Origin: Propionibacteriaceae bacterium | GTDB taxonomy: Bacteria > Actinomycetota > Actinomycetes > Propionibacteriales > Propionibacteriaceae | Direction of reading: 5' to 3' | Length of the DNA: 64,000 nucleotides | Assembly (NCBI GenBank): GCA_009782785.1 | Contig: WRIJ01000001.1 | Location: 1-64,000, forward strand | In this document: positions 22,307 through 32,037 of the stretch, in pieces | How the letters are laid out: the number at the start of each line of letters is the position of its first letter | How positions within the stretch are numbered: the first letter of the stretch is position 1 | Position numbers and translations under genes: made by a program | The notes under the pieces: generated by a model | The model's input: only the letters and a program-made list of their open reading frames with translations | Told to the model about the DNA's origin: nothing | The model's database searches: none

Positions 22307-24011
22307 GGAACCTCCAGGCTCGTGAGGTAGGAATATCGACACCAGTCACCGTGTAGTACAACGTTGAGTCATCGTGAAGGGATTCGCTTTGGTCATCAAA
22401 AGCTTCATGGGTGCCGATCATGAGCACCTCATCACCAACAAAAATCTTTTCATCATCCTCAGGGAGGGTGATGACCTCCTGGTCGCGCACAATCATGATC
22501 GGCATTGCTGAAATGTGTTGAGAAGAATCCTGGGCAGAGTGAAAGAGATCACCAACGCGCAGAGAACCACGTTGAAGCCATCGTTCAATAGCTGGAGTCT
22601 GTTTCTCCCCAATCGTCATCTTGACAGCGCGAGGGGTAGATGGACCGACACGGTCCACGATCCTATTGGTCAATTTCTGAGCAGAACTATCGGTGAGCTC
22701 CATGATGGATTTCACAAATTCCCACATCCGAGGACTGACAAGATTGGCCATTGTACGCTCTGAAATCACCTGGGGAGGGAAAAAAGTAAAGTCCGGAAGG
22801 AAAGCATCGAGAAGCGGGAGTCGTGAGTGTGCACGCTGGCGTACAACCAAAAAGATCTCGGGATGCGAATGGCGTACGTGTGCAGCCAAAGCAAGATTGG
22901 CTGTATCCGAGGCGGCACCAGCAATCACAGCCTGGAAGTCAGTGAAATCATGGTCATCGCGTGGATCCATGATGGCTACATCATATTTCTCTCGGCGAAG
23001 GTCGTTAGCGATTTGTTCCCCGAAAGGGTCATCACTGATGACCAACCATCGGTCCACCTGTGCTCGGCGAGGAATCGGGGGAAGGGCTGTTCCCTCCTGG
23101 GCAATGAGCCACGTGATCAACCGGTAGACATAGGGGTGTTTGAGAGCCAAGACGAAAACATTGCCGAAATCATCAAAGGGGTTGATGATGGTCTGGGGAT
23201 GGAAATCCTCCATTGCTTCAACAATTCGAGGAGTTGCTGCCCGAGCAATGACCGGTATGTCTGGTCGCAGCAAGGAGCAGTTCATGACAATCTGAAGATT
23301 GATTTCCTCATCTCCGGTCAGGGCAAGAACTGCTTCACAGTTATGGTGGCCGAGTCCTGCCAATCCTAAGGTTGCCGGATTGCACGCATCCCCAGTGATG
23401 CCGGGCACTTCTTGGCTCAGCATGTCAGTGGCGAGGCGCTCGATAGGTAGCTCCTGCTCATCAAGCACCACGATTCTCCTCCCTAAGCGGTCTAAGGCTT
23501 TGGCCACACTTCGCCCGGTGTAGCCGTACCCTGCAATGATCACGAAAGGTTCACGCATGTGGTTGATTGTTCGTCGAACTGACTGGGCCGCACGTGCTGA
23601 TTGAAAAGCAGAATCTTGCATGAGTGACATGACTCGCGCAAGCATATAAGCCCATCCCATCACAGAGACATAAACGAAAAAGACTACCCACCAGCGCTGG
23701 TAGATCGAGAATTCGTGAGGTATCTCTCCGAAACCGATGGTGGTCGCTGTTGTTGAGAAGACATAGAAGGCTTCGAAGGCGCTCAATCGACCTGAGGATC
23801 CATCCTCTTGAACAATCCCAGGCAGCAAAGACAGTCCGATGATTCCGACAGTCATGATGGTAATGATCGCAAGAAGAGGGGTACGAAGGCGGCGAAGGGC
23901 AATGAAGATCGCCGTGGTGTTGGGGATCTCTGTTGGGATCTCCACTTCGGCCACGTGCAAGCTACGCGGTCGAAGTGGCGATTTCATTCGCCGACGGCGA
24001 CGTGTGGGCAT
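22221..24011 (-). CDS. Two-helix potassium channel with RCK/TrkA regulatory domains
   Basis: A 596-residue ion channel. An Arg-rich N-terminus is followed by a first membrane helix (~43-63), the pore loop with selectivity filter TTIGFGE (~90-96), and a second helix (~105-128). The soluble part starts with an RCK Rossmann fold (FVIIAGYGYTGRSVAKALDRLG). It appears to contain a second RCK-like segment (RWLVISDDPFGEQIANDLRRE), and a TrkA-C-like end (IMIVRDQEVITLPEDDEKIFVGDEVLMIG). ATG 24011 overlaps the TGA of the upstream DUF6394 gene. It probably conducts K+ under ligand control. Confidence 0.88.
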   Translation of the reverse strand: MPTRRRRRMKSPLRPRSLHVAEVEIPTEIPNTTAIFIALRRLRTPLLAIITIMTVGIIGLSLLPGIVQEDGSSGRLSAFEAFYVFSTTATTIGFGEIPHEFSIYQRWWVVFFVYVSVMGWAYMLARVMSLMQDSAFQSARAAQSVRRTINHMREPFVIIAGYGYTGRSVAKALDRLGRRIVVLDEQELPIERLATDMLSQEVPGITGDACNPATLGLAGLGHHNCEAVLALTGDEEINLQIVMNCSLLRPDIPVIARAATPRIVEAMEDFHPQTIINPFDDFGNVFVLALKHPYVYRLITWLIAQEGTALPPIPRRAQVDRWLVISDDPFGEQIANDLRREKYDVAIMDPRDDHDFTDFQAVIAGAASDTANLALAAHVRHSHPEIFLVVRQRAHSRLPLLDAFLPDFTFFPPQVISERTMANLVSPRMWEFVKSIMELTDSSAQKLTNRIVDRVGPSTPRAVKMTIGEKQTPAIERWLQRGSLRVGDLFHSAQDSSQHISAMPIMIVRDQEVITLPEDDEKIFVGDEVLMIGTHEAFDDQSESLHDDSTLYYTVTGVDIPTSRAWRFLTGRHMIHPIHEETSSPATEDTSPATQP

Positions 24012-24394
24012 CAGCGGCGACGGAAGGAGGAGGTTTCGATGACCAGCAGGATCACCGACACGATATTGGCCAGGAGGGCCCCACCGGACAGCGACACGGT
24101 CGTGGAAACCATCTGCGGGGAGAGACCTTGGGACGCTGTCACGCCAATGGTGTACACCACCGCAGCAGCAATCAGTTGGATCTCAGCCACCAGGGAGGTT
24201 GCGAGGTGGACCGCACCGATTTGGGTACGATCACCCAGCTTCAACACTGTTGCCACTAAGCCGACCACAATAGCCGCATAGAGTTCTATAGGTGAATGAT
24301 GCAAGGGGTCGGACATCTCTCCCAAAAAGAACCCAAAGTTCAATGTTGCAGCGAGAAGGACAAAGAACCCGAAAAAAACTTTCTCAAGACTCAT
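24011..24394 (-). CDS. DUF6394 small membrane protein, coupled to the K+ channel
   Basis: A 127-residue membrane protein with three to four helices. MSLEKVFFGFFVLLAATLNFGFFLGE and VATVLKLGDRTQIGAVHLATSLVAEIQLIAAA match the DUF6394 family as I recall it. Its stop overlaps the channel start in TGATG, so the two are translated together, suggesting an accessory subunit or modulator of the channel; this is inference. No Shine-Dalgarno is present, and TAGTTT lies 6 nt upstream of ATG. Confidence 0.75.
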   Translation of the reverse strand: MSLEKVFFGFFVLLAATLNFGFFLGEMSDPLHHSPIELYAAIVVGLVATVLKLGDRTQIGAVHLATSLVAEIQLIAAAVVYTIGVTASQGLSPQMVSTTVSLSGGALLANIVSVILLVIETSSFRRR

Positions 24395-24400
24395 AGGGAC

Positions 24401-24406
24401 AAACTA
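24401..24406 (-). promoter_or_regulatory. -10 element of a likely leaderless transcript (DUF6394 gene)
   Basis: Read on the minus strand, TAGTTT is followed by GTCCCT and ATG 24394, giving a spacing of 6 nt and no ribosome binding site. Confidence 0.5.
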
Positions 24407-24423
24407 GCATGATTTTGAGGTGT

Positions 24424-25146
24424 TCATGTGTCCTCAGTGCGCCGCAGGACTGTGGAGAGTTTCTCCGCAGCAGCGACAACCGCTGGAGCATGGAGACGCC
24501 CAGGGGAGCGAGTGAGGCGTTCGATGGGTCCTGAAACTGAAACAGCTGCGATAATCTTCCCCCCAGGGGCTCGTACTGGGGCTGAGACAGAAGCCACCCC
24601 TGCTTCGCGTTCTGCTACCGACTGGGCCCAACCACGATGGCGTACTGTCGATAAGGTTTCTGAAGTGAATTGAGCATGCATGAGCCCACGATGAATTTTG
24701 TCCGGTTCCTCCCAGGCAAGAAGAATATGGGCAGCAGAGCCGGCTTTCATGGACAGTTGGGCACCGATGGGAACAGTGTCTCGCAAGCCGGAAGGACGCT
24801 CAGATCCAGCAACACAGACACGGATCTCTCCTTGGCGGCGAAAGAGCTGGGAGGACTCCCCAGTGATGTCCCGCAACCGAACCAGAATGGGCCCGGCAGT
24901 GGATAGTAGTTTATCTTCGCCTGCGGATTGAGCTAGTTCCCCTAGTCGAGGACCGAGGACGAATCGACCATTGAGGTCGCGCCCGACGAGCCGATGGTAT
25001 TCCAGGGCTACTGCGAGGCGATGTGCCGTTGGGCGAGCTAGTCCTGTGACCGTCACCAAACCGGCAAGTGTCATGGGCCCAGATTCCAGAGCCGCCAGGA
25101 CGGACGTCGCCTTATCAAGAACGCCAACACCGGAAGTAATGTCCAT
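24424..25146 (-). CDS. ndgR: IclR-family regulator of leucine biosynthesis (NdgR/LtbR type)
   Basis: A 240-residue transcription factor. Residues ~6-70 form the winged helix-turn-helix (MTLAGLVTVTGLARPTAHRLAVALEYH), and ~75-235 the IclR ligand domain. It is divergent from leuC with a 70-nt gap, the conserved actinobacterial arrangement of NdgR/LtbR, which controls leuCD and other amino-acid genes. Its ATG follows TAGTATCAACAT, suggesting a leaderless message. A CATATG-centred imperfect palindrome lies in the shared promoter region. Confidence 0.9.
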   Translation of the reverse strand: MDITSGVGVLDKATSVLAALESGPMTLAGLVTVTGLARPTAHRLAVALEYHRLVGRDLNGRFVLGPRLGELAQSAGEDKLLSTAGPILVRLRDITGESSQLFRRQGEIRVCVAGSERPSGLRDTVPIGAQLSMKAGSAAHILLAWEEPDKIHRGLMHAQFTSETLSTVRHRGWAQSVAEREAGVASVSAPVRAPGGKIIAAVSVSGPIERLTRSPGRLHAPAVVAAAEKLSTVLRRTEDT

Positions 25147-25152
25147 ATGTTG

Positions 25153-25158
25153 ATACTA
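25153..25158 (-). promoter_or_regulatory. -10 element of the ndgR promoter (likely leaderless)
   Basis: On the minus strand TAGTAT ends 6 nt before ATG 25146, and no ribosome binding site is present. Confidence 0.5.
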
Positions 25159-25162
25159 GCGT

Positions 25163-25178
25163 CTTGCCATATGAGAAG
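25163..25178. promoter_or_regulatory. Candidate NdgR operator between ndgR and leuC
   Basis: CTTGCCATATGAGAAG is an imperfect palindrome around CATATG, located just upstream of the ndgR -10 element. IclR-type regulators of this group bind short AT-centred palindromes in the leuC promoter; the exact site here is inferred. Confidence 0.4.
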
Positions 25179-25188
25179 TCTAGTGAGA

Positions 25189-25202
25189 TGATCAAACGAT
25201 CA
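25189..25202. promoter_or_regulatory. Inverted repeat TGATC-N4-GATCA upstream of leuC
   Basis: A perfect 5-bp inverted repeat with a 4-nt spacer ends 14 nt before leuC. It may be an operator or a weak stem close to the leuC ribosome binding site. Confidence 0.3.
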
Positions 25203-25216
25203 CTGAAGGGAGAGAT

Positions 25217-26617
25217 ATGTCACGCACGTTGAGCCAGAAACTCTGGGATGACCATGTGGTCGCCCCCGGATCCCCAGGAGAACCCGACCTGCTGTACATC
25301 GATCTACACCTGTGTCACGAAGTGACCAGTCCACAAGCATTCGATGGATTGCGCCTCGCTGGTCGCCAGGTACGACGTACAGACCTCACCTTAGCCACCG
25401 AAGACCACAACACTCCGACAGAAAACATTCTCGAACCCATCGCAGACCCTGTATCACGACTCCAGGTTGATACTCTGCGCCATAATGCAGCCGAGTTTGG
25501 GGTGCGAATCCACAGTCTCGGTGATCGTGATCAAGGCGTGGTCCATATCATCGGGCCTGGGCTCGGGATCACTCAGCCAGGAATGACTATCGTGTGTGGA
25601 GACTCTCACACCTCCACCCATGGTGCCTTTGGTGCACTCGCTTTCGGTATAGGCACCTCAGAAGTGGAACATGTGCTCGCCACTCAGACTCTTCGGCTAG
25701 CCAAACCAAAAACCATGGCAGTCAACGTCCATGGGGTCCTCCCCGCAGGTGTCAGCGCTAAAGACTTGATTCTTGCCCATATTGCTCACGTGGGAACCGG
25801 TGGTGGAGCAGGTTACGTTGCCGAGTATCGTGGGGACACCATCGAAGCGATGAGCATGGAAGCTCGAATGACCATCTGCAACATGAGTATTGAGTGGGGT
25901 GCTCGGGCAGGAATGATTGCCCCTGACGAGACCACCTTTGAATACTTGTTGGGGCGACCGCACGCCCCGAGAGGATCGCAGTGGGATGAAGCAGTGGACT
26001 ATTGGCGTACCTTGGTGAGTGACGAGGCGGCAGAATTTGATCGCGAGGTCACTATTGATGCTTCAACGTTAACACCCTTCGTCACCTGGGGGACCAACCC
26101 TGCCCAAGGGGTCGGAATTGGAGAGCGTGTTCCCGCACCTACTGACTTTGAGGACGAAACCGGGCGTATAGCTGCCGAGCGGGCCTTGGAATATATGGGG
26201 CTGACCCCAGGAACCCCCATGCGTGAAATCGGCATCGACACGGTCTTCTTAGGATCATGCACCAATGGCCGTATTGAAGATTTACGTGAGGCCGCAGCGA
26301 TTCTCAAGGGGAAGAAAATTGCCCAGGACCTCCGCATGCTCGTTGTCCCAGGATCTGCACGAGTACGGGAGCAGGCCATGAAAGAGGGTCTCGATCACAT
26401 CTTCATCGATGCTGGGGCACAGTGGCGAGAAGCCGGGTGTTCGATGTGTCTGGGTATGAATCCTGACACTCTGTCCCCAGGGGAACGCTCAGCTTCCACA
26501 TCGAATCGTAACTTTGAAGGTCGCCAAGGCCCAGGAGGGCGTACACACTTAGTTTCACCCACAGTTGCGGCTGCTACTGCCGTACGTGGGCATCTAGCCG
26601 ATCTCAGTGATCTGTGA
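25217..26617 (+). CDS. leuC: 3-Isopropylmalate dehydratase large subunit
   Basis: A 466-residue aconitase-family subunit catalysing the isomerisation of 2- to 3-isopropylmalate in leucine synthesis. [31 protein letters not shown] is the family signature, and the [4Fe-4S] ligands lie in CTNGR and CSMCLGMN near the C-terminus. GAAGGGAGAG precedes ATG 25217. It forms an operon with leuD and is divergent from ndgR. Confidence 0.97.
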   Translation: MSRTLSQKLWDDHVVAPGSPGEPDLLYIDLHLCHEVTSPQAFDGLRLAGRQVRRTDLTLATEDHNTPTENILEPIADPVSRLQVDTLRHNAAEFGVRIHSLGDRDQGVVHIIGPGLGITQPGMTIVCGDSHTSTHGAFGALAFGIGTSEVEHVLATQTLRLAKPKTMAVNVHGVLPAGVSAKDLILAHIAHVGTGGGAGYVAEYRGDTIEAMSMEARMTICNMSIEWGARAGMIAPDETTFEYLLGRPHAPRGSQWDEAVDYWRTLVSDEAAEFDREVTIDASTLTPFVTWGTNPAQGVGIGERVPAPTDFEDETGRIAAERALEYMGLTPGTPMREIGIDTVFLGSCTNGRIEDLREAAAILKGKKIAQDLRMLVVPGSARVREQAMKEGLDHIFIDAGAQWREAGCSMCLGMNPDTLSPGERSASTSNRNFEGRQGPGGRTHLVSPTVAAATAVRGHLADLSDL

Positions 26618-26628
26618 GGAGGAGAAAG

Positions 26629-27234
26629 ATGCAAGAATTCACCACACATACTGGTATTGGAGTGCCACTGAGGCGCTCGAATGTTGACACAGATCAGATC
26701 ATTCCAGCTGTTTACCTCAAGCGTGTCACCCGCACTGGATTTGCCGACGCCTTGTTCCACGCCTGGAGACAGGATCCGTGTTTTGTTTTGAATAGTGAAC
26801 CATATGCCCACGGTTCGGTTCTGGTGGCTGGTCCCGATTTTGGCACAGGGAGCTCCAGAGAACACGCAGTTTGGGCACTGATGGACTATGGATTCAAGGT
26901 AGTGATCGCGTCGCGTTTTGCTGACATTTTCAAAGGAAACTGCGGCAAGGCTGGCCTACTCACAGCCCTATTGAGCGAATCGGATGTTGAACAGCTGATG
27001 ACCCAGCTAGAACAAAGCCCGGGCTTGAATGTCAGTGTTGACCTTCTTCACCAAAAGATCACTGCCGGGGAAGCAACATATTCGTTCGACATTGATGACT
27101 ACACCAAACACCGTCTCATCAATGGACTCGATGATATTTCTGTGACCCTCAAAGACGAGAACCTCATTTCCCAGTACGAGGCGAACCGTGCAAGTTTTCT
27201 TCCTACGACTCTACCTATACTCACCAAGGAGTAA
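26629..27234 (+). CDS. leuD: 3-Isopropylmalate dehydratase small subunit
   Basis: A 201-residue swivelling-domain subunit that completes the dehydratase active site with Leu[43 protein letters not shown] and [17 protein letters not shown] are the conserved blocks. ATG 26629 is chosen for its GAGGAG ribosome binding site, 11 nt after the leuC stop; the track start overlaps leuC and adds MRRRK. Confidence 0.96.
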   Translation: MQEFTTHTGIGVPLRRSNVDTDQIIPAVYLKRVTRTGFADALFHAWRQDPCFVLNSEPYAHGSVLVAGPDFGTGSSREHAVWALMDYGFKVVIASRFADIFKGNCGKAGLLTALLSESDVEQLMTQLEQSPGLNVSVDLLHQKITAGEATYSFDIDDYTKHRLINGLDDISVTLKDENLISQYEANRASFLPTTLPILTKE

Positions 27235-27288
27235 CTCCCAGATGGGTATGACTCGGGGTTTCGTGAGTCAGTCTGCAATGATGGCCAT

Positions 27289-27294
27289 TAGGCT
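27289..27294 (+). promoter_or_regulatory. -10 element of a likely leaderless thiL transcript
   Basis: TAGGCT ends 6 nt before ATG 27301, with no Shine-Dalgarno between them. Confidence 0.5.
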
Positions 27295-27300
27295 AGAAAC

Positions 27301-28248
27301 ATGAGTCAAACCCTGTCAGAGGTTGGTGAATCTGGATTGATTGACCACATCACAGCGGACCTGGTCGCAGGATCACATCAGGTGGTCGGCCCTGGTGATG
27401 ATGCAGCGGTCATCAGCGTCGATGGATCAGTTGTCTTGTCCACTGATGTGATGAATGAGAACGTCCATTTTCGTACTGATTGGTCGAGCGCATCGGATAT
27501 TGGTCATCGCTGTGTTGGTGGCGCATTAGCTGACATTGAAGCAATGGGAGCAGTACCGAGTGGGGTTCTCATTGCTTTATCTGCACCAGCAACGACTGCT
27601 GTGTCTTGGCTCGATGGATTCATCGAAGGGGTGAGGGAAGAAATCGAACCCATCCATGTTTCTTTGCTTGGTGGAGATCTGTCAAGCGCAGCTCAGATTT
27701 CTATTGCTGTCACCGCCGTCGGTGACACTAGGGGGAATCCCATCATCACCCGCGCCGGTGCTCGCGTGGGCGATGTGATCGCCGTCACTGGGCGGTTGGG
27801 TTTCGCTGCTGCAGGGTTGGCGGTGCTTTCTCGAGGATTTCGCTCCCCACGAGTTGTGGTCAATGCCTATCGCCGCCCACAGATTCCTTACGGCGCAGGA
27901 GCAGAGGCAGTACGCCACGGTGTCCATGCCCTCATTGATGTTTCCGACGGTCTTGCTCAAGACCTGGGGCATATAGCAAAAAAATCTGGTGTTATCGCGT
28001 CACTTGATTCGCAGATGCTGATCATTGACGAAACACTCAAGGCTGTCGCCCATGCCACAGGGCAGAACCCCATGGACTTCATGATGGGTGGGGGAGAGGA
28101 CCACGCCTTGGTTGGATGTTTTCCCCCAGGGGGTGTTCCTGTCTCCTGGAAACCTATTGGTGAGGTCAAGGACTGTGCAGACCTTGATCCTGGGGTCCTC
28201 CTCGACTCTCAACCATGGCTCGGAGCCTCGGGGTGGAGCCATTTCTGA
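27301..28248 (+). CDS. thiL: Thiamine-monophosphate kinase
   Basis: A 315-residue kinase that phosphorylates thiamine phosphate to the diphosphate cofactor. It has VVGPGDDAAVISVDGSVVLSTDVMNENVHF, GGALADIEAMGAVP, LLGGDLSSAAQISIAVTAVGD and LIDVSDGLAQDLGHIA in the family order (PurM/ThiL fold). ATG 27301 follows TAGGCTAGAAAC, so the message is probably leaderless. It sits alone between leuD and ftsK. Confidence 0.93.
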   Translation: MSQTLSEVGESGLIDHITADLVAGSHQVVGPGDDAAVISVDGSVVLSTDVMNENVHFRTDWSSASDIGHRCVGGALADIEAMGAVPSGVLIALSAPATTAVSWLDGFIEGVREEIEPIHVSLLGGDLSSAAQISIAVTAVGDTRGNPIITRAGARVGDVIAVTGRLGFAAAGLAVLSRGFRSPRVVVNAYRRPQIPYGAGAEAVRHGVHALIDVSDGLAQDLGHIAKKSGVIASLDSQMLIIDETLKAVAHATGQNPMDFMMGGGEDHALVGCFPPGGVPVSWKPIGEVKDCADLDPGVLLDSQPWLGASGWSHF

Positions 28249-28292
28249 ACGCTCCACGGCGTGGGAGTCAGGGGATAGGGGTGCCAATAGCG

Positions 28293-28298
28293 TAGTCT
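28293..28298 (+). promoter_or_regulatory. -10 element of a likely leaderless ftsK transcript
   Basis: TAGTCT ends 7 nt before ATG 28306, and no ribosome binding site is visible. Confidence 0.5.
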
Positions 28299-28305
28299 CA
28301 CGCGC

Positions 28306-30630
28306 ATGGCGAGTCGTACACCACCCAAGACCCGCGCCCGGAAATCAGCGCCCAAAAAACGCTCTCCGCGCCAGCCCACGGGCTTACTTCCCACGATAGG
28401 TCGTGGGATCAGTGCTACATGGAACTGGGTCGCTGGTGGATTGGGGCGATTGGTTCGCAGTATCGGGCGCAGTGCGTCAGATATCCACCCCGATGTACGA
28501 CGTGATGGTGTGGGGCTGCTCTTTATCATTTTGGGAATCATCTTGTCGGCGGCTTTCTGGTTCCATCTTCCCGGGTCTGTCGGAACAGGACTTCGCGTAG
28601 CCATCACAACAGTGTTTGGTGTGGGAGCTTATGGGCTTCCACTGATCGCCTTCGTGTCGGCAGTCCTCATCTTGCGTCATCGTCAAGGTGGTGGCTCAAG
28701 GCATTTGGTTCTCGGCTGGATTGCGGTGAGTCTCAGCTTTCTGGGTTTGCTTCACATAGCACGCGGGCTTCCCAAACCTGCGGATATGTCGGCTGTGCGA
28801 GGAGCCGGAGGGCTCGTTGGTTATATTGCTTCCTCGATCATTGCCCAACCACTGAGTGTGTGGGTGGCGACACCTGTGCTGCTCATCGTGGGCTTATATG
28901 GTGTTCTTATCTTGGTTGGTCGCCCCCTGGCTGAGATTCTTTCCTCTCTGACTACATGGATCCAAAAACTGCTCTTCCCACAGACCTTGATCACTGGGGA
29001 TCAACCGAAAGACACAGAAGAAGCCTCAGAATCAACACAGGGGTTTCAACCTGAGGATTCCCCGCCGCGCCGTCGTAGCCGTACGCCCTCTGCCCCCAGC
29101 CAAGCAAAGAAGGCACCAGCACCAGACAATACGACCCCCTTGCGCCAAACACCGGTCGTCACCCAGGGAATGGAATACCACCTTCCTAGCCCGTCACTAT
29201 TGGGAGTTGGTACGGTTGCCCAGACCAAGACTCAAGCCAGTGATCACACAGTGGCTGCGCTCCAAGAGGTGTTCCGCGAATTCGACATCGATGCTGAGGT
29301 CACTGGATATTCCCGAGGCCCCACAGTCACCAGGTATGAAGTAGAGCTCGGGCCTGCAGTGAAAGTGGAGAAGGTGACCGCGCTCTCGCGAAATATTGCC
29401 TATGCGGTGGCATCCACAGATGTACTGATCCGTTCCCCGATCCCAGGCAAGTCAGCGATTGGTATTGAGATCCCCAATTCTGACAAGGAGATCGTCTCCT
29501 TGGGTGATGTTTTGCGCTCTGGTCAAGCCCGCAAACAAACCCATCCTCTCACTGTTGCCCTCGGCAAGGATGTTGAAGGTGGATTTGTTGTCGCGAACCT
29601 GGCAACCATGCCCCACCTTCTCGTGGGGGGGACGACTGGTTCAGGCAAATCGAGTTTCATCAATTCAGTCATTGTCTCCATCATGATGAGGGCCACCCCC
29701 GATGAGGTACGCATGCTGCTTGTTGACCCGAAGAGGGTTGAATTGAGTCACTACAGTGGCATCCCTCACTTGGTGACACCTATCATCACCAATTCCAAGA
29801 AGGCTGCTGATGCTTTGCAGTGGGTTGTTCACGAAATGCAACTGCGTTATGACGACTTGCATGCCTTCGGATACCGACACATTGACGACTTCAACAAAGA
29901 CGTACGTTCAAAGAAACTCACCCCTCTTCCTGGCTCGGAAAGGGAACTCACTCCTTATCCCTATTTGTTGGTCATCATCGATGAATTAGCTGATCTCATG
30001 ATGGTCGCTCCGCGTGAGGTGGAAGAATCGGTGGTGCGCATCTTGCAGCTGGCACGGGCGGCCGGAATTCATTTGGTCTTGGCTACCCAGCGTCCGTCAA
30101 CCGATGTTGTTACCGGACTCATTAAAACCAATACTCCAGCACGATTGGCTTTTGCTGCGAGCTCCATGATCGATTCACGAGTAATTCTGGACCAAAGCGG
30201 TGCAGAGAAACTTGTGGGGAGAGGTGATGGGCTCTATCTTCCCCAAGATGCCTCCAAACCTGTGAGAATCCAAGGTGCGTGGGTGTCGGATGATGAGATT
30301 AAATCAATTGTGGCCCATGTCAGTGCTCAAATCCCAGCCCAATATCGTGAGGATATTGTCGATGTTGTTTCCGAGACAAAGACTGTTGCCGAAGATATTG
30401 GTGATGATCTTGACCTTGCCCTTGAGGCGGCACGGCTAGTGGTCAACCTCCAACTCGGATCTACTTCGATGCTTCAACGCAAACTTCGTGTGGGATTCGC
30501 CAAAGCAGGGCGGCTCATGGACATTTTGGAATCTCGCGGGGTTGTCGGACCATCGGAAGGGTCCAAACCGAGAGAGGTTCTGGTGGCTCCTGATCAAATC
30601 GACGAGGTGCTCTCCTGGTTGGAGGGTTAA
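28306..30630 (+). CDS. ftsK: DNA translocase FtsK/SpoIIIE
   Basis: A 774-residue septal DNA pump that clears the chromosome dimer region during division. A basic N-terminus and four helices (~70-215) are followed by a short Pro/Ser-rich linker (~225-290). The alpha and beta motor domains come next, with Walker [14 protein letters not shown] and Walker [15 protein letters not shown]. The C-terminal gamma winged helix ([41 protein letters not shown]) reads chromosome-orienting sequences. The stop overlaps the rimO start in TAATG. Confidence 0.96.
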   Translation: MASRTPPKTRARKSAPKKRSPRQPTGLLPTIGRGISATWNWVAGGLGRLVRSIGRSASDIHPDVRRDGVGLLFIILGIILSAAFWFHLPGSVGTGLRVAITTVFGVGAYGLPLIAFVSAVLILRHRQGGGSRHLVLGWIAVSLSFLGLLHIARGLPKPADMSAVRGAGGLVGYIASSIIAQPLSVWVATPVLLIVGLYGVLILVGRPLAEILSSLTTWIQKLLFPQTLITGDQPKDTEEASESTQGFQPEDSPPRRRSRTPSAPSQAKKAPAPDNTTPLRQTPVVTQGMEYHLPSPSLLGVGTVAQTKTQASDHTVAALQEVFREFDIDAEVTGYSRGPTVTRYEVELGPAVKVEKVTALSRNIAYAVASTDVLIRSPIPGKSAIGIEIPNSDKEIVSLGDVLRSGQARKQTHPLTVALGKDVEGGFVVANLATMPHLLVGGTTGSGKSSFINSVIVSIMMRATPDEVRMLLVDPKRVELSHYSGIPHLVTPIITNSKKAADALQWVVHEMQLRYDDLHAFGYRHIDDFNKDVRSKKLTPLPGSERELTPYPYLLVIIDELADLMMVAPREVEESVVRILQLARAAGIHLVLATQRPSTDVVTGLIKTNTPARLAFAASSMIDSRVILDQSGAEKLVGRGDGLYLPQDASKPVRIQGAWVSDDEIKSIVAHVSAQIPAQYREDIVDVVSETKTVAEDIGDDLDLALEAARLVVNLQLGSTSMLQRKLRVGFAKAGRLMDILESRGVVGPSEGSKPREVLVAPDQIDEVLSWLEG

Positions 30631-31985
30631 TGGCTCCCATACCACTGAGCATCCGTTCCTTGGGTTGTGCCCGCAATGATGTGGATTCTGAAGAACTTGC
30701 AGCACGTTTTGTCGCTGGTGGGTTCACTTTGGTGGACACCGATGATGAAGCTGAGGTGATTGTTGTCAACACTTGTGGTTTCATTGAGGCGGCCAAAACG
30801 GAGTCTATCGACGAACTCTTGAGCGCTAGTGAGCTCAAGACAAAGGCCAAGAAAACCGTGATTGCCACCGGTTGTTTGGCACAGAGGTACGGCCTTGAGC
30901 TCGCAGAGACCCTGGGGGAGGTTGATGGAGTTTTTGGTTTCGACCACTATGAGCAGATTTCTTCCCGCGTACGAGAAATCCTGGAAAGAAAAACTGGTGC
31001 TCCCGGGCACATTGATGCCCGACGCCGTCTGCCTCTCGTGTCGAGGCAACTGCAGGAGGAACCCTCACAGCCTCGGTGGACACCGTCTCGTCGACTCAGG
31101 GTTGAGAATTCACCCATGGCACCGTTAAAAATAGCGACCGGATGCGATCGCCGCTGTTCCTTCTGTGCGATCCCCAGTATTCGTGGGCCTTTCACTTCTC
31201 GGCCAGTGTCAGACATTGTCGATGAAGCGCGGTGGTTAGTTTCCCAGGGGGTCAAGGAACTGTTTCTCGTCTCCGAAAACACGACCTCCTATGGAAAAGA
31301 CATCGGTGGTGTGACCCTGCCCAAGCTGTTGGGTGAACTGGCTCACGTGGATGGTCTTGAGTGGATTCGCCTCAGTTACCTTCAACCAGATGAGGTCAAC
31401 CTCTTGCTGGTGGAAACCATAGCCTCCACCAGCAAGGTTGTCCCGTACTTCGATCTTCCTTTCCAGCACGCATCCAAGAGTGTGTTGGAAAGAATGCGAC
31501 GACGAGGAGACCAAGAGACATACCTGTCACTGTTGTCCGATATCCGTCGTCTCATACCGCACGTGGGCATACGCACTAACGTCATTGTTGGTTTTCCAGG
31601 TGAAACCGAAGAAGATCTGGAGATTCTTACTCAATTTCTGGGTAGTGCCCACTTTGATGCCCTGGGAGTCTTCCCCTACTCCGATGAGGAGGGCACCCAT
31701 GGCGCGTCCCTTCATGGCCACCTTGATGATGATGAGATACGAGCTCGTACTGCTTCAGTGTTAGATTTCTCCGCAGCGGTGATGGCATCGCGAGCACTCG
31801 AGCGCGTCGGGGAGAAGGTCAGTGTTCTGGTTCTCGACGCTGACCATGGATCAGCGACAGGGCGCAGCGAGCAACAGGGCCCCGAAGATGGGCAGAGCTT
31901 GCTTTCCGCTCGATATCGGCCAGGTGACATCGTCGAGGGTGTCATTGATGATACGCAAGGGGTGGACTGGCTGATCCGCGTGTAG
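30630..31985 (+). CDS. rimO: Ribosomal protein S12 methylthiotransferase RimO
   Basis: A 451-residue radical SAM enzyme that methylthiolates an Asp of ribosomal protein S12. The N-terminal UPF0004 domain has SLGCARNDVDSE and VVNTCGFIEAA; the radical SAM motif is CDRRCSFCAIP; and a TRAM domain ends the protein. It belongs to the same family as miaB at 34915, but the S12-type SLGCxxN start distinguishes it. Translation is coupled to ftsK. Confidence 0.95.
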   Translation: MAPIPLSIRSLGCARNDVDSEELAARFVAGGFTLVDTDDEAEVIVVNTCGFIEAAKTESIDELLSASELKTKAKKTVIATGCLAQRYGLELAETLGEVDGVFGFDHYEQISSRVREILERKTGAPGHIDARRRLPLVSRQLQEEPSQPRWTPSRRLRVENSPMAPLKIATGCDRRCSFCAIPSIRGPFTSRPVSDIVDEARWLVSQGVKELFLVSENTTSYGKDIGGVTLPKLLGELAHVDGLEWIRLSYLQPDEVNLLLVETIASTSKVVPYFDLPFQHASKSVLERMRRRGDQETYLSLLSDIRRLIPHVGIRTNVIVGFPGETEEDLEILTQFLGSAHFDALGVFPYSDEEGTHGASLHGHLDDDEIRARTASVLDFSAAVMASRALERVGEKVSVLVLDADHGSATGRSEQQGPEDGQSLLSARYRPGDIVEGVIDDTQGVDWLIRV

Positions 31986-32037
31986 GATTGCCCCAGATGA
32001 TCGATACGTCATCACCCCACGATGAGATTGGGTATCC

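Noticed and set aside
27241-27300. TGACTC...GAGTCA inverted repeat after leuD as terminator
   Set aside because: Stem is only 6 bp with a long loop and no T-tract; too weak to call.
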